Assembly: GCA_905221605.1 (NCBI GenBank)
Contig: CAJNDS010002404.1
Location: 62,001 to 126,000 of the forward strand
Direction: 5' to 3'
DNA: 64,000 nucleotides
Source: Symbiodinium natans
Lineage: Eukaryota > Sar > Dinophyceae > Suessiales > Symbiodiniaceae
Shown: one piece after another, positions 1 to 11,396 of the stretch
How positions within the stretch are numbered: position 1 is the first letter of the stretch
Layout of the letters: every line of letters begins with the position of its first letter
The notes under the pieces: generated by a model
What the model was told of the DNA's origin: nothing
What the model saw: the letters and a program-made list of their open reading frames with translations, nothing else
Database searches by the model: none
Position numbers and translations under genes: made by a program

Positions 1-1
1 A

Positions 2-947
2 GCGGAGGAAGAGCTCTGGGGCTGGCCCTACGACCACTGGAGGCACAAAAAAGCCTTCGAAACCAAGGGCTTCAGGGGCTTCGGGTTTTAGGGTTTAGGG
101 TTTAGGGTTTATGGTTTGAAGGTTTAGGATTTAATTTTGAAGCTTTTCTGGGTTTAAGGTCTAGGGTTTGAAGGTTTCGGATTTAAACTTGAAGGGTTTG
201 GGGTTTGCAGGTTCACGGTTTTGAAGGTTAGGCTTTAAAGGCTTCGGCTTTGAAGGGTTTAGGGTTCGAATGTTAAGAGGTTAGGGTGTTAGGGCTTCAG
301 GGTTTAGGGTTTAGGGTAGTCACGTGGGCCCTTAATATGGTCCCTAACCTCCGTTAAAGGGTTGATGTACAGGCCCCTAGTTTGTATCGGGTATAGAAGG
401 GGTATATCAGGGGTACTCTTTTAAGGGCCCAGAGAAAGGGACCATGTAACGACCCGAGGGTACTGCTGTTTGGATCCTCCCAGGGGTCTGGGTAGGGAAA
501 AATTTGGGGTTTAGGGTTTAGGGTTTAGGGTTTAATTAGGGTTTAAGGTTTGGAGTGTAGGGTTGATGGTTTGCCTGGAGTCTTGGGGCGGGGGCTCGCT
601 TTTGCAAGGGGGCCCTGGGGATCCCTGTCGCCCCCGAAGAATTAGGGTTTAGGGTTTAGGGTTTAGGGTTTAGGGCCTAAACCCTAAACCTAGGTTAGGG
701 GTCACTTGCTGCCTTAGACAGTGTGCAGCCGGTGATGGTGTTTCATACAGCTACACTTCACACATTGCAACACACCCGAAGCCAAGCGTAAAACCCAAGC
801 CCTAGACCCGAAACCCCAAAATCCCGCCCCCCCGACAAAAGCCCTCAGACCTTCCCCGTCGTGGCGATGGAGATGCCCTTCCACGCGGCCGTCTTTGATG
901 CCTCGACGTGCCAGCAGTGGGATGCGATGGAGGCCCTAGCAATGTGG
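2..947 (+). CDS. exon-like segments of an unassigned gene, partial at window start
   Basis: Two open segments have the base composition of the real exons elsewhere in the window. The first (about 2-70) is cut by the window edge and reads as an acidic, aromatic-rich peptide (AEEELWGWPYDHWRHKKAF). The second (849-947) starts after a TCAG acceptor, reads with VAMEMPFHAAVFDAS near its start and AMEALAMW at its end, and stops at a GC-type donor. Between them lie degenerate TTTAGGG-derived DNA and unique sequence. I do not recognise the protein. They could be part of the same large gene as the ketosynthase exons downstream, since strand and intron style match, but no motif ties them together. Confidence 0.4.
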
Positions 948-2197
948 GCTTAGGTTCGAAGTTCGGAGCTTCAGGATATCTGATATCTAAGGGTTTTAGG
1001 GTGTAGGGTTTGGGGTTTAGGGTTTAGGGTTTAGGGGAAGCCCCGAAAAAATACACCAACAACACTCTTAGTGCCCCTGTAACCCTACAGGCCCGACACA
1101 TCCCGACACTTTTGTGGAAACTGCGGACAACTCGATTCAGGGCGCCCCTCCACCGAGGGGACGATAAATTTCCAGGGGGGGGGCTTTGGACAGGGCAAAC
1201 CTACAGCTTTATAAGCCTTCAAGCCCGCACACCCCTAAACCCAAACTCCCACACCCTGAACCTCTCAATGAATCTTTAAACCCTCAACCATTTAAACCTT
1301 AAGCCCCTCACACCACGAATCCTAAACCCCTTCAAACCGTTTCAACCCAAACAACATCCCTGAACCCTCAACCGTAAAACCAAACCCTAAGCCTCAATCC
1401 CCAATCTCCCTGAACCTTTGAAGACCCGGTAAACCTCAAGCACAGTTTCCCCCAAAAAAATCCCTTGCAAGCTTTTAAAGCACCAAACCCTAAACCCTAC
1501 ACCCAAGTATGGGCTTAGGGTTTAAGGTTTTGGGCTCTTGCAAGCTTTAAAGCCATTAGCATCACTCCTGGCGATGAGCTCTAAACCCTAAACCCCAAAT
1601 CCTAAACCCTAAACCCCAAATCCTAAACCCTAAACCCTAAACCTCTAATCTCTATAAGCCCTAGACATCCCGACAGTCCGATGAGCCTTATCAGCCTGCT
1701 GCCTAGGGTTCCAAGTACGGGCCCTTAATTTGGGCCCCTGTTCTATAAACCCTCAACCCTAAACCTATAACTCTTATATACACTATACATAGTAAGGGCC
1801 CATACTTCGGATCCTAGAACAAGGCTCAGGGACCATACTAGGTTCCAACCTTAGAGGCTGGACCTTAAAGTTTAGGGTTTAGGGTTTGGTTTGGGGTTTG
1901 GGGTGTAAGGCCTTACCTTGAACCGATCAACGCCCCTGTCCTCCGACTTGGGAAGGCGGCGTGCAAAGAAACCCGGCTCTTCAGCAGTAAGATTGATTGT
2001 TGCAGTTGTATGGTGTCTGTACCCTAAACCCTAAAAACCCGAAACCCTAAACCCTAACCCAACAAGTATCCCAGAGCTTCCCAAAACCCCTTCGCGAAGG
2101 AGAGCTGTTCCCCCCAGATCACCATGGAGACCTCAATAGAATAATTTGAGCTCCCTAACGGCATTGGGGCGAGGAAAGAGGGGGGAAAGGGGCTGAG

Positions 2198-2228
2198 GCG
2201 GGGGGGGGGGGGGGGGGGGGGGGGGGGG
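2198..2228. repeat. poly-G run of about 30
   Basis: A long G homopolymer next to telomeric repeats. Length is unreliable in sequencing, and it can form G-quadruplexes. Confidence 0.95.
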
Positions 2229-2376
2229 AAAGCCGCCAAAGCCCCGACAAGCAATCAACCCTAAGCCCTAAACCCTAAAACCCTAAACCCCTTTAACCCT
2301 TAAACCCTAAACCCTAAAACCCTAAACCCTCAAACCCTAAACCCTAAACCCTCAACCCAACGCCCCGAAAAAGCAG

Positions 2377-2885
2377 CCGAGGATGGCTACCGGCTCGAAG
2401 GCGAAGGCGACACCGACCTCACCCGGATCCACCTGAAGCTGGGTCAGGAGCAGCTCCTGGGCCCGTTTAGGGTTTAGGGTTTAGGGTTTGGGGTTTGGGG
2501 TTTAGGGTTTAGGCTTCAAGAGGATCCTTTTCTTAGAGTCATCTACTTGCCTCAGGCCCCATTAGTCTGAAGGCTACTATTTTAAAGGAGGGTTAATCCT
2601 GCAAAGGGAAAAAAACATGAAGGCGGGTTAAAGGGTACCTGCTTCCTTCATACCCTATTGCTTGAAGGCAATTTTAATTGAAGGCTACTCTTTGTTAAGA
2701 GGGTTTATCCTTTCAAAGGTGTATAGAAAGGAGGGGTATAGGGTACCTATACAGGTACCTAAACCCTAAACCCTAAACCCTAAACCCCAAACCCTAAACC
2801 CTAAACCCTATTCCTTCTTAAAAGGGGATAAACCAGGCTCGGTTCCGAATGGCTGCCTTGGGAAGCACTGGCCCGGAAGCCCAGG
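2377..2885 (+). CDS. two phase-compatible exons, unassigned protein
   Basis: Exon 2377-2464 follows a GCAG acceptor, reads EDGYRLEGEGDTDLTRIHLK and onward, and ends two bases into a codon exactly where GTTTAGGG begins. Exon 2837-2885 follows an AG, supplies the missing base and continues open (LGSEWLPWEALARKPR), then ends before GTTTTG. The intron between them (2465-2836) starts directly with TTTAGGG units and ends with a CCCTAAA tract at about 2760-2812, some 25 nt before the acceptor. Function unknown; the phase match is what supports joining them. Confidence 0.45.
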
Positions 2886-2918
2886 GTTTTGTCCTTCCTC
2901 TAGAAGGTCCTTAAAGCA

Positions 2919-2983
2919 GGGTTTAGGGTTTAGGGTTTAGGGTTTAGGGTTTAGGGTTTAGGGTTTAGGGTTTAGGGTTTAGG
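2919..2983 (+). repeat. (TTTAGGG)9 tract
   Basis: Perfect plant-type telomeric heptamer tract, about 35 nt into the intron that follows the 2837-2885 exon. Confidence 0.97.
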
Positions 2984-3667
2984 TACCTGTATATTGTCCT
3001 CCCTTATTGGGGAGTAGGATTTTGGAGGGGTGTAGGGTTCAGAGCTGTAGCGGTGTGGGTGTTTATACTATTGCTTCCCCTTGTTGGGCTTTTAGGGTTT
3101 AGGGTATTGGGGTTTTATGCTTAGGCCCTTTTGCAAGGGTTTTGTGTTTGTTCCTTGTACTGGGGTGTTAGGGTTGCGGGTAGTGGGGCTTAGTAGAGGG
3201 TTTTGGGTTGAGGGTACTGGTGTTTAAGAGGGTCTTATTCGGGGTACCTCGCTCGGCTTGGCGAGGGAATCTCGCTGGGTTTAGGGTTCATGTCCCAAGA
3301 GATCTTGCGATACTGCGCACCCCAAACCCCTGAACCCTAAACCCTAAACCCTAAACCCTTCTGGGCCTTCAAAATCCTACGGGCCCCAAGTCCCTGAACC
3401 CCGGTCTTTCCCGAACCGCCCACGAAACCGCTCCAACTCCTAAAGCCCCGAACGCCCTAAGCCTCTCCATCCCAAAACCTGCAGTCCAAAACCGGTTTAG
3501 GGTTTAGGGTTTAGGGTTTTCCCTATATAAACCCTAAACTGTAAGGCTTCACAGGGATCCTAAACCCATCTGAAGCCCCTCCAACCCCCCCCCCCCTCCA
3601 AAGCAAAAGGAACCTTAACTCCCTATATCAAGGACCTGTAACTAGAAAGGCCGTTGGGATATTTCGT

Positions 3668-3911
3668 ATTTTCCCTTGTTGGGTTTTAAGAGGATCATAT
3701 CTAGGCATACTTTCCCTTATTGGGGTTAAGAGGAATATATTTAGGTATATTTGCCCTTAATGGGTTTAAGAGGATCATACTTAGGTATATTTGCCCTTAT
3801 TGGGTTTCAGAGCAATATATTGAGGCATACTTGCCCTTATTGGGCTTAAGCGGATCATATTTAGGCATACTTTCCCTTATTGGGTTTAAGCGGATCACAT
3901 TTCGCATGTTT
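3668..3911. repeat. 40-bp tandem repeat, about six copies
   Basis: Units share TTCCCTTATTGGGTTTAAG followed by GGATCATA and TTTAGGCATA variants, with a 40-bp period. The ORF across it encodes the repeated GGIYLGIFALNG-like peptide only as a by-product. A single related unit occurs at about 23,166-23,203. It lies inside an intron of the 5' exon series. Confidence 0.9.
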
Positions 3912-4135
3912 TTTCAGAGGGCTTCAGGGGCCATCCTGGCACCTGAAATCACACCGCACCTGCTCCCCTTACTGAGATGTAGGAATATGTTTTTCAGAGA
4001 GGTTTTAAGGGCCACCCTAGTTCAAGAAAAGCCCTAAACCCCCAAAACCCCCAAAAACCTTCAATTCTAGAGTCAGACCCTAAACCCGAAACCCTAAACC
4101 CTAAACCCCAAAGAAAGCAAGAGAATAACGCCAAG

Positions 4136-5040
4136 GTAGGGGTCCCGCAGAAGGAGGTGGTGGCAGTCCTTGCGCTTCAAGCCGATTGCCTAGGGCCAGT
4201 TTAGGGGGACAGTGCTTGGGGTTTAGGGTTTAGCGTTTAGGGTTTGGGGTTTAGGGTTTAGGGTTTAGGGCTTAGGGCTTAGGGTTTAGGGTTTAGGGTT
4301 TAGGGTTTAGGGCCAGGGCTTTGGGTTTTTTTTTTATGGGATTAACAGTCCGAGGTAGAACTTCTAGACTTTTGGGGTTTAGGGTTTAGTGTTCAGCGTC
4401 AGGGTTTAGGGTTCAAGGAGGGGGGGTGGGGTTGTAGCGCAGTTTTGGGCTTTGAGCGTTCAAGGAGTGGGGGGGGGGTTGAGGGTTGTGGGGCGGGGTT
4501 AGGGCATGAGGGTTGATAGGGGCTTTAGGGTTCAGGGATTTAGGGTTTAGGCCTTTTTGGGGAGCTTTACGAGAGGAGTATAAGGTGCCGAAACCCTAAA
4601 CCCTAAACCCCTATTCTTGGAAGATCAAGGCCTCCTTTCTCATGATTTCCGACGGCTACGGCTGGATTGCCGCCGTGCTTCTGATGGAGGGGGGTGACCT
4701 GCTGGCCAGCACAGCCTTCGTGAATGAGGCGCACGAGGGTTTAGGGTTTAGGGTTTAGGGTTTAGGGTTTAGGGTTTAGGGGCACGGGCATCACTCACCC
4801 TGTAGGGATTCCATGGCGGGCTTCCTTTTCAGTAGGGCTAGAAGTATGGTTTGCGCCAGTTATAAAACTCCAGCTAACCTACTTATGCAAACTCAAACCC
4901 TAAACCCTAAACCCTAAACCCTAAACCCTAAACCCTAAACCCTAAACCCTAAACCCTAAACCCTAAACCCTGAACCCTACCATGTAGAAGTTTTGGAAAT
5001 TCCCCGGGCGCCTGGACCTCGTGCGCAAATACCCGCGGCC
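4136..5040 (+). CDS. three-exon run, unassigned protein
   Basis: Exon 4136-4198 (VGVPQKEVVAVLALQADCLG) ends in phase 0 before GTTTAGGG. Exon 4624-4738 carries a hydrophobic stretch (SFLMISDGYGWIAAVLLMEG) and ends at a TTTAGGG tract. Exon about 4988-5036 reads KFWKFPGRLDLVRKYPR. Frame 4136 to 4624 is continuous. The join to 4988 works in phase 0 only if the donor is GG or lies one or two repeat units inside the array, so that boundary is uncertain. I do not recognise the family. The two introns are the clearest examples of TTTAGGG at the donor and CCCTAAA near the acceptor. Confidence 0.5.
4739..4987 (+). repeat. intron with TTTAGGG at its 5' end and CCCTAAA at its 3' end
   Basis: The intron opens with about six TTTAGGG units at the donor (4739-4781) and closes with about eleven CCCTAAA units (4894-4971), 16 nt before the acceptor AG. 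The two arms can pair over 40 nt or more with a loop of about 110 nt. This is the cleanest telomeric inverted repeat in the window. Confidence 0.9.
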
Positions 5041-5289
5041 CTAAACCTGCTCCGTAAGAGCTAAACCATCAACCCCCTGTTTTTCTTTTTCTTCGGGTTT
5101 AGGCACCCTTTTCATTCCTAGGTTACTCAGAGAGCCCAACACCCCTTTACAGTTAAGGAATGTACCTTGAACTATATAGGGATCCCTTCATATGATTTAA
5201 GGTACATTCCTTGTTTAACTGGTATTGGGCTCTTTGGGCTCTTTGGGTACTCTTGGGTCTAGAGAAGCCCTACACCCTTTCCTCCTCAG

Positions 5290-5736
5290 GGAAGCGGTCA
5301 GCTGCGGTTCCGGAGCATGGTGTTTTCCAGCTCTCTGCGTGTGAAGTCCTGGGAGGACTCCAGTTTAAGGGTATGCGGCTTAGGGTTTCGGGTGTAAAGT
5401 CGTAAGGGTTTGAGGACTGAGGGCGGAAGTTTCTTAGGCATTAAGGATTACGGATGAGAAAGGGTTCAGAGCTTCAGGGCCTTGGAGCTCCAGGCAAACA
5501 AGACTAACGCCCCAAACCAAAGCTCCAAACCCTACTTGGAGGTTCATGGTACTTATTAACCAATTATACCTGTACTTAATAACCCAAATTGTAGCCACCA
5601 TATTAGGGCACTGAAGGGGCTGCGTACAGGAACTCCAGCGTCTTCGCCCCGACTTTGCAGCGGCAATGGCGGCACCCGCGTCGGCGCGGTGGGGACAGCG
5701 CGACGCCTCGTGCGAAAGGGGCTCTCTTACTTGAAG
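5290..5736 (+). CDS. two exon-like segments, unassigned protein
   Basis: The segment 5290-5370 (acceptor CTCAG, donor GTATGC) reads 27 codons including LRFRSMVFSSSLRVKSWEDS. The segment 5661-5736 (acceptor TTTGCAG, donor GTTCGA) reads GNGGTRVGAVGTARRLVRKG and ends LSYLK. The phases of the two do not match directly, so a small exon may be missing between them or one end is misplaced. Part of the intervening DNA is a short dispersed repeat (see 5541-5610). Function unknown. Confidence 0.45.
5541..5610. mobile_element. partial relative of the 13.2-kb TIR element
   Basis: Shares GGAGGTTCATGGTACTTATT and TGTACTTAATAACC with 13161-13285. The right terminus is not clear. Confidence 0.45.
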
Positions 5737-5765
5737 GTTCGAGCCCAAAATGGTAGATTTCTTTC

Positions 5766-6855
5766 TATAGGGGTTTCCGAAAGTAAGGGGTGCCGTTTTG
5801 GGGGGTCCCTGTGAAGGGGATTCTATTCTATTTGGGGTATAAATCCGGTACCCCTATTTTGGGAAATACCCTTATAGGAGGAAGCCCCGAAATATTTTAC
5901 CCGAAGACAGGGTGCAACCTCATCAAGGGCTTCGGGTCGTGCGGCTTTGGGGCTTCGTGGGCACGTACATCCCCCCCCCGCCTGAAGGAGACAAGAACAT
6001 CTTGCATGTGGGCAGTTCTCGATATTAGGGTCCCTTTGGGGGCTTCCTGTTTATTGGGTGCCTGTACCCCAACAGGCACCCAAATTGGGGGCTGTGGAGA
6101 AAAGACTCAAAGCACCGTAGCACTCTTTGCCCGGAACTTTGGGCCCCCAGACCCTTGAACCCTTGAACCCTAAACCCTTGAGACGCCGAAGCCCGGAAGT
6201 CCTAGAAATCCCAAAAAAACCCTAAAACATCCCAAAGCACCCAAAGCGGATCCGCCCCCCAAGGAAGCAGAGGAGGCGGAGGAGGCTGCAGTGAAAAGCC
6301 TCGGGCCTCTGCGCATTGCAAGCTACTTGGCGCAGTTGGGTTTAGGGTTTAGGGTTTAGGGTTTAGGGGTTTAGGGGTTTAGGGGTTTCGGGGTTTAGGG
6401 GTTTAGGGGTTTAGGGGTTTAGGGGTTTAGGGGTTTAGGGGTTTAGGGGTTTAGGGGTTTAGGGGTTTAGGGGTTTAGGGTGTAGGCGGGTTGCTGCAAT
6501 GCTCTTGATGCAGTCTCTTATGTACCTGTCGATGATTGCGAAAATACTTGGCCCCCCATTATTCCCCCCAAAGGGTAGGATTCCGTTGTAAGAAGGGCCC
6601 CAAGAAGGTACCCCTATTTTCGGCATGTCGGCTTGTATCCGAAAGAACCTCTGCTTCTTCAGTCTTCAATGTCGCACCTGATGTGCTTGGTAGTCTTGCG
6701 CGGACAGTTTTATGGTGAGGTTGGTTAGTCATTCGGGGGTTAACATATGGAGGTTTACGAAAATGGGGCCCCCAAGATTGATCTCCAAATACTAGGGTTC
6801 CCTTATAACAAGGACCCCGATGAGGTACCGCTAATTTCGAAAACCCCCCCATACT
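5766..6855. mobile_element. three copies of a short dispersed element (MGVSENRG-type)
   Basis: Copy A at 5766-5880 (+), copy B at 6546-6627 (-), copy C at 6748-6852 (-). They share GGGTTTCCGAAA, AGGGGTACC, GGGGGGTCC, then a run giving ATTCTATTTGGGG. Further copies are at 17,890-17,985 (-) and 26,187-26,281 (-). Read from the conserved end, the element opens with MGVSENRG or close relatives, a peptide start I recall as common in gene models of Symbiodiniaceae. At about 100 bp with no coding capacity it looks like a MITE or SINE-like element. Confidence 0.7.
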
Positions 6856-6979
6856 TCGAGGGTTTAGGGTTTAGGGTTTAGGGTTTAGGGTTGAGAGCAC
6901 AAGTCAAGGTCCAGACATAGGCGTTAGCGGCCACTGGACTTGCGGGATCGTGCTGAGAGACTGGAGGCCAGCGAACAAG
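6264..6979 (+). CDS. two phase-compatible exons, unassigned protein
   Basis: Exon 6264-6339 begins with a Glu/Ala-rich run and continues AVKSLGPLRIASYLAQL; it ends one base into a codon at GTTTAGGG. Exon 6915 to about 6979 supplies two bases, making Asp, and continues IGVSGHWTCGIVLRDWRPAN. The 575-nt intron contains the TTTAGGGG array and copies B and C of a short dispersed element. The protein is not recognised; the joined frame is open and the phases agree. Confidence 0.5.
6340..6483 (+). repeat. TTTAGGG tract turning into a TTTAGGGG array
   Basis: Four TTTAGGG units at a donor site pass into about 15 copies of the octamer TTTAGGGG, one of which reads TTTCGGGG. No other tract in the window has this octamer in bulk. 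Confidence 0.95.
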
Positions 6980-7845
6980 CTTCAGGAATCCCAAAATTCC
7001 AGGGGTTAGGGGGCGTAGGGTTTAGGGTTTAGGGTTTAGGGGTTGAGGGATTAACCCGAAGAAGTAGAGACGCTCGTCCCTTGCCGCGCACACTGGGCAT
7101 GGTGTTTTTTCCAGTGCGTGGTTCAGGGGAGGTGACCCGGACCCGTACGCTTAGCGCTCGCAAGCGTCCGCTACCGTCCGCGAGGGTTCGCCAGCTTTCA
7201 TTTGTGATCAAACTCGTGAAGGTCGTCGCTTTGGGCGGCTTTTGAGGTCATTCTAAGCTTCGAAGGTCAGAGGCGCGTCGAAGTCGGCATCCTCGCATCT
7301 CTCGTCACTGTTTGCAACTTTGGCGAAGTTCCAAAATGCAACAGCGCCGACAGCTACGAGGATGTCGAGCATCGGAGTCGTCATCCTCGTGCCTGTCAAA
7401 GATCGACGCAGTCTCCAGGATCATGAGCGTCAATGTCGCCATCCTCGAAGTTGTCGTCAAGGCTTCTTAGAAGCTTCGCGTGCCAAAACTGCTGACGATC
7501 ACAAGGATCGTGACGGCAGGTGGCTCGTGCCAGCGGTTAATCAAGTCTTCGCGTGGGAACTCACGCTGCGACGTCGAGACGCACTCGTGTGTCGTCATCG
7601 TGCTGCCTCTCACGTGAATTATCTCCATTCGGGCGTGTGGCCTCTATCAAGTTTTAGTGTCGAGAGCTCTTTTGAGGCAGGGGATCACGGGCATGATCGC
7701 ACCGGTAGGCTCTGAGCAGGGCAGGGGCGACTGATTACCCCAGATCACCCCCCCCGTTGCACCACAAGGCCACCCTTTCAAAACCCTAAACCCTAAACCC
7801 TAAACCCTGAACCTTTGGCTGAGAGTTCCAAAAAAAATCTCGCAG

Positions 7846-8993
7846 GCAGAAGCTTGGGGAGGAGGACCCGTTCAATCCGCGTTACACGGGCCTGGAGGGC
7901 TGGCCTGCAAAGATCTTCACCAGACATCTGGGCAAGGAGCTTTGGATGACAATTTTGGGGGGATCCCTTTTTCCTTCTTCGGGTTTAGGGTTTAGGGTTT
8001 AGGGTTTCCTGAGCTGGGTTTTTCGGATTGTGGGGGGGGGGGGAGGGGTTGGGGCTTCCCGGCCTTACTACACCTGAAGAAGCCTTGCACCACGGGTCCC
8101 CCAAGCCCTAAACCCAAAGCCCAAGAACAAATTCTTAAAGAACTCTGACGGGCGTTTCCAAAAGTAGGGTCACCCCTTCCCTACACCCCCAATGACCTAT
8201 CATATGGGTTCTGGGGTCTAGGGCTTAAGGGGAAACCACAAGAGGGCGCTTCCGATCCCTTTATACGAAACCAATATTCAAGAGGGGCGCCAGGGTGTAG
8301 GGTTTAGGGTCCGTAAAAACCTAAACCCTACATTCTGAATGAATTGGGGGGAGACCTTGAAGCCCAAATCGGTTGGGGTTCTGGGACCCCAAACCCTAAA
8401 CCCCAAACCCCAAACCCTAAACCCTAAACCCCAAACCCTAAACCCTAAACCCCAAACCCTAAACCCTAAACCGGCCAGATGCCCCCCGACTTTCTGGCTG
8501 CGCTGCGAGCTGCGAATGACGAGGCCGAGCGCTGGAACCAGGCCACCTTGATGGGTTTAGGGTTTAGGGTTTTAGGGCTTTAGGGTTTAGGCTTGAGGGT
8601 TCAGGGCTTAGGGTTGAGGGTTTAGGGCTTAGGGTGGAGGGTTTAGGGCTTAGGGTTGAGGGTTTAGGGGTTAGGGTCGAACCTTCAGTGCGGGCTTTTG
8701 ATATCGGGCTTCGCGGGCTTCTTTGCATGGGGTTTTCATAAGGTGTCCCTGAACCCGAAGCCCTAAACCCTAAGCTTTGAGGGTCTTTGGGCTTCGGGGC
8801 TTCAGCTGTGCCAGGGCTTTAGGGGTCACTGGGTGTCCTAAACCCTAAACCCTAAACCCTAAACCCTAAACCCTAAACCCTAAACCCTAAACCCTAAACC
8901 TGTTGGAGCACCAGGTTGTCAACGAAGTGGACCAGATGTGTGGGGACCCTGAGATGCCCTTCAAAGGACCCCTGGCTCTTCTTGGAGAAGGGG
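7846..8993 (+). CDS. three exons, unassigned protein
   Basis: Exon 7846-7982 (acceptor TCTCGCAG) reads QKLGEEDPFNPRYTGLEGWP and onward to about HLGKELW; its 3' end may lie earlier, because the frame stays open until GTTTAGGG. Exon 8479-8554 reads MPPDFLAALRAANDEAERWN. Exon 8909-8993 reads HQVVNEVDQMCGDPEMPFKG. Upstream of 8479 and of 8909 the intron ends in CCCTAAA/CCCCAAA tracts; downstream of 7982 and 8554 it begins with TTTAGGG. Phases fit only if the donor sits at GG or inside the repeats, so ends are approximate. The methionine at 8479 need not be a start. Function unknown. Confidence 0.5.
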
Positions 8994-9048
8994 GTTTCGG
9001 GTTTAGGGTTTAGGGTTTAGGGTTTAGGGTTTAGGGTTTAGGGTTTGG
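8838..9048. repeat. CCCTAAA array and TTTAGGG array on either side of an exon
   Basis: About nine CCCTAAA units (8838-8900) precede the exon at 8909-8993, and about six TTTAGGG units (about 9000-9048) follow it. On the + strand the exon is flanked by C-rich repeats upstream and G-rich repeats downstream. Confidence 0.95.
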
Positions 9049-9613
9049 AGAGTTATCAGGTTTAAACCACAAGAATCCACAGACGGTGCCAGTGGCGTGT
9101 CAGGTACCCCCATGGCCCTCCCAGGGCGAACAGTCCCAGCGCCCTCGAAACGGTAGCTTGCATTCGCACACGGTCGTTCTCCGTGCCTGGTTTTCAGCCT
9201 GTTTGGAGCCTCTTCTGGGGGGAGCTCGAGTTTCGTTTGGAAAGTTTCCTGGCGGAGAAGGTTCGGCCGGTTTGTGGGGGGAGGGGGGGGTGGTTCCGCC
9301 CTACAAAAATCTGCCTCAATGAATGCAAAGAAGCACGGCGCTGCACCTTCACATCCCGAAACCCGAAACAGTCCTGCTCTGCAAATCCCAAATCCCCCTA
9401 AGGTCAAGGTTCGGAGGTTTTCGTTTGGAAAGGGGGGGGGGGGGGGTGGGGGGCACGCCTAAGTCAGTGTCCACATTCCCTGCGTCAACGATGCCTCGCA
9501 CCCACTCAGCATGCATGGCCGTAAGATTTTGAGGAATCTCATGGGGCTGAAGCAAAATGTTCCAACCACCCGTCTTTTCTTGCTTACTGCCGACCTAGCT
9601 GCCCATTTGCAAG

Positions 9614-10868
9614 CATGGCGTGCGCAGCTTGGAGGCCGGAGAGCTTGTCATCTTTAAGGCTTCCCCTCAGCTGCACAACTCAGCGTCCTGAGGACAGTGA
9701 CCTTTTGGAATCACACCTCAGCAAACTCGTGCCGCTGAGTCCACAACGCGAAGAAAATCTGCAAACGCAATCTCTGCTCAGCACTGGCATTGCTCTATAG
9801 CTGTTGTTAGCAAGGGGTCCCAAATGAAAGATTTAACGCGAGCTTCGTCAAAGACGAACCGCACGGAGAAAAGAATGCACGGACCAAACTGGCTGCGCTT
9901 CTGTGATGCCCTGGGACGCCTTGCGAATCGCTGTCCCAGGCAAATGGTACATCCTAAACCCTAAACGGTATATTGGGGGTTGGGGAGACCCCTCCTGACC
10001 CGCTGTCATTTGTGGCACTTCAGCCTCGGGCGTCTGGGGCTGAGGATTCGAGCCTTTGGTGCAGTTCCCCCACACTTAAAGGCATAGAGTTTTAGGGATA
10101 GAGGTACATGAAAGGGGGTTTAGAGCCAGTTTCAACCATCATTCGTCTGCCTCCAGAAGCCCCAGCTGGAACTGACCATGGATCTCCGATCTCATGGTTT
10201 AGGGCTTTTGAAACCCTAAACCCTAAACCCTAAATTTTGCCCGCAAGCCGTTGACAGCTGCCCTAAGGCCCCTAAAGCCCTAGTAGTAGAGTAGGTAACC
10301 TTTAACCTTTTTAGGGTAGTATAGTTCCCTTATAATCCCGAAGGTTAACCTGTAATTCCCCCAGGTTAATGGACAACTAGGAAACCCTGCTCTCAATACA
10401 CTCAAGTGGCGAGCCAAGGCAGGGGCGGCAGAGGCAAGGGTAAGAACAGATGCTCGGCTCTGCAGTTCAGGTTGTTGTTGGCTTCTGGGCGGTTTTTGAT
10501 AGCAGAATTCCCCCCCCTCAAAAGGTATATCAGGAGGGGTGCTGAAGATCAGATAGTCCCCTGCTGCGTGGTGCTTTTGTCTCTAGATGACCTTTCAGGT
10601 AGTACCCTAGACACTATCCCTTTTTGTCACCCCAAGCTCTCAACCCCTAAACAAGCCCTAACACCTGGCACCCTAACCCTAAACCCTACACCCTACACCC
10701 TAAACCCTAAACCCTACACCGGAAATCCTAAGCCCTAAACCCTAAACCCTAAGCCCAGCAACCGCCAAAGCCCAGGAGCAGTGAGCTGCAAGCAACCCTT
10801 CTCCACCGCAGTCCAGGAGTTACGTACCCGGCTGTCCGGGTCCCCCAAGCTCTCTGTCTGTTTTGGGG
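9614..10868 (+). CDS. short exon-like segments, unassigned protein
   Basis: Three short segments fit the local exon style: 9614-9658 (HGVRSLEAGELVIFK, donor GC), 10157-10196 (KPQLELTMDLRSH, donor GTTTAGGG) and 10812-10868 (QELRTRLSGSPKLSVCFG, donor GTTTAGGG). The middle one is followed by a possible miniature intron of about 55 nt (10,197-10,251) that contains one TTTAGGG and three CCCTAAA units and ends in CGCAAG. No domain is recognised. Each is short enough that some could be chance. Confidence 0.35.
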
Positions 10869-11396
10869 GTTTAGGGTTTAGGGTTTAGCGTTTAGGCTTA
10901 GGGTTTAGGGTTTTCGGGGAGGGGGGGGGGGTTCGTAAGGTTGAACCCTAAACCTTAAAACAGAAACCTAAACTTATCAGGGTTGAGTCTAGGGTTTCTG
11001 GCATAGGGTTTCTGGTGCCTAAGCCCGAAACCTCAAATTTTAAAGATTCTGGGGGGGTGCCTTTTGCGGGTTCGGGATGAGCACTAATAAATGACTTTAA
11101 AGCCCGAGGGTACCAGGGCCCTGATAGGGAGCTAAAGGATGAGTTAGTTTGGGTTGACAGTTTTGCGGGCTTAAGGACTAGGGGGTTTCGGGTTTAGAGT
11201 TCGTTTGGAATTTGCTTGGGGGGGGGGAGGAGGGGTGGAGGAGGGGGGTGTTAGGATTCGTGGTTTGGGGTTCAGGGTGCTCCAAGGGTAGTTGTAATTA
11301 TGGGCCTTAGGTTGGTTTAGAGTATAGAAGGCGTCCTAAACCCTAAACCCTAAACCCTAAACCCCCCTTTTAAGGGCACCACGTCACTACCCCAAG

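Noticed and set aside
1..1000. Window start as a true chromosome end
   Set aside because: Tracts are short, occur in both orientations and are interrupted by exons; there is no long uniform terminal array.
3720..4037. 105-codon ORF
   Set aside because: It spans the 40-bp tandem repeat, whose repeated peptide follows the repeat period.
7320..7715. 131-codon ORF
   Set aside because: Composition and lack of splice or family support point to a chance frame in unique intronic DNA.
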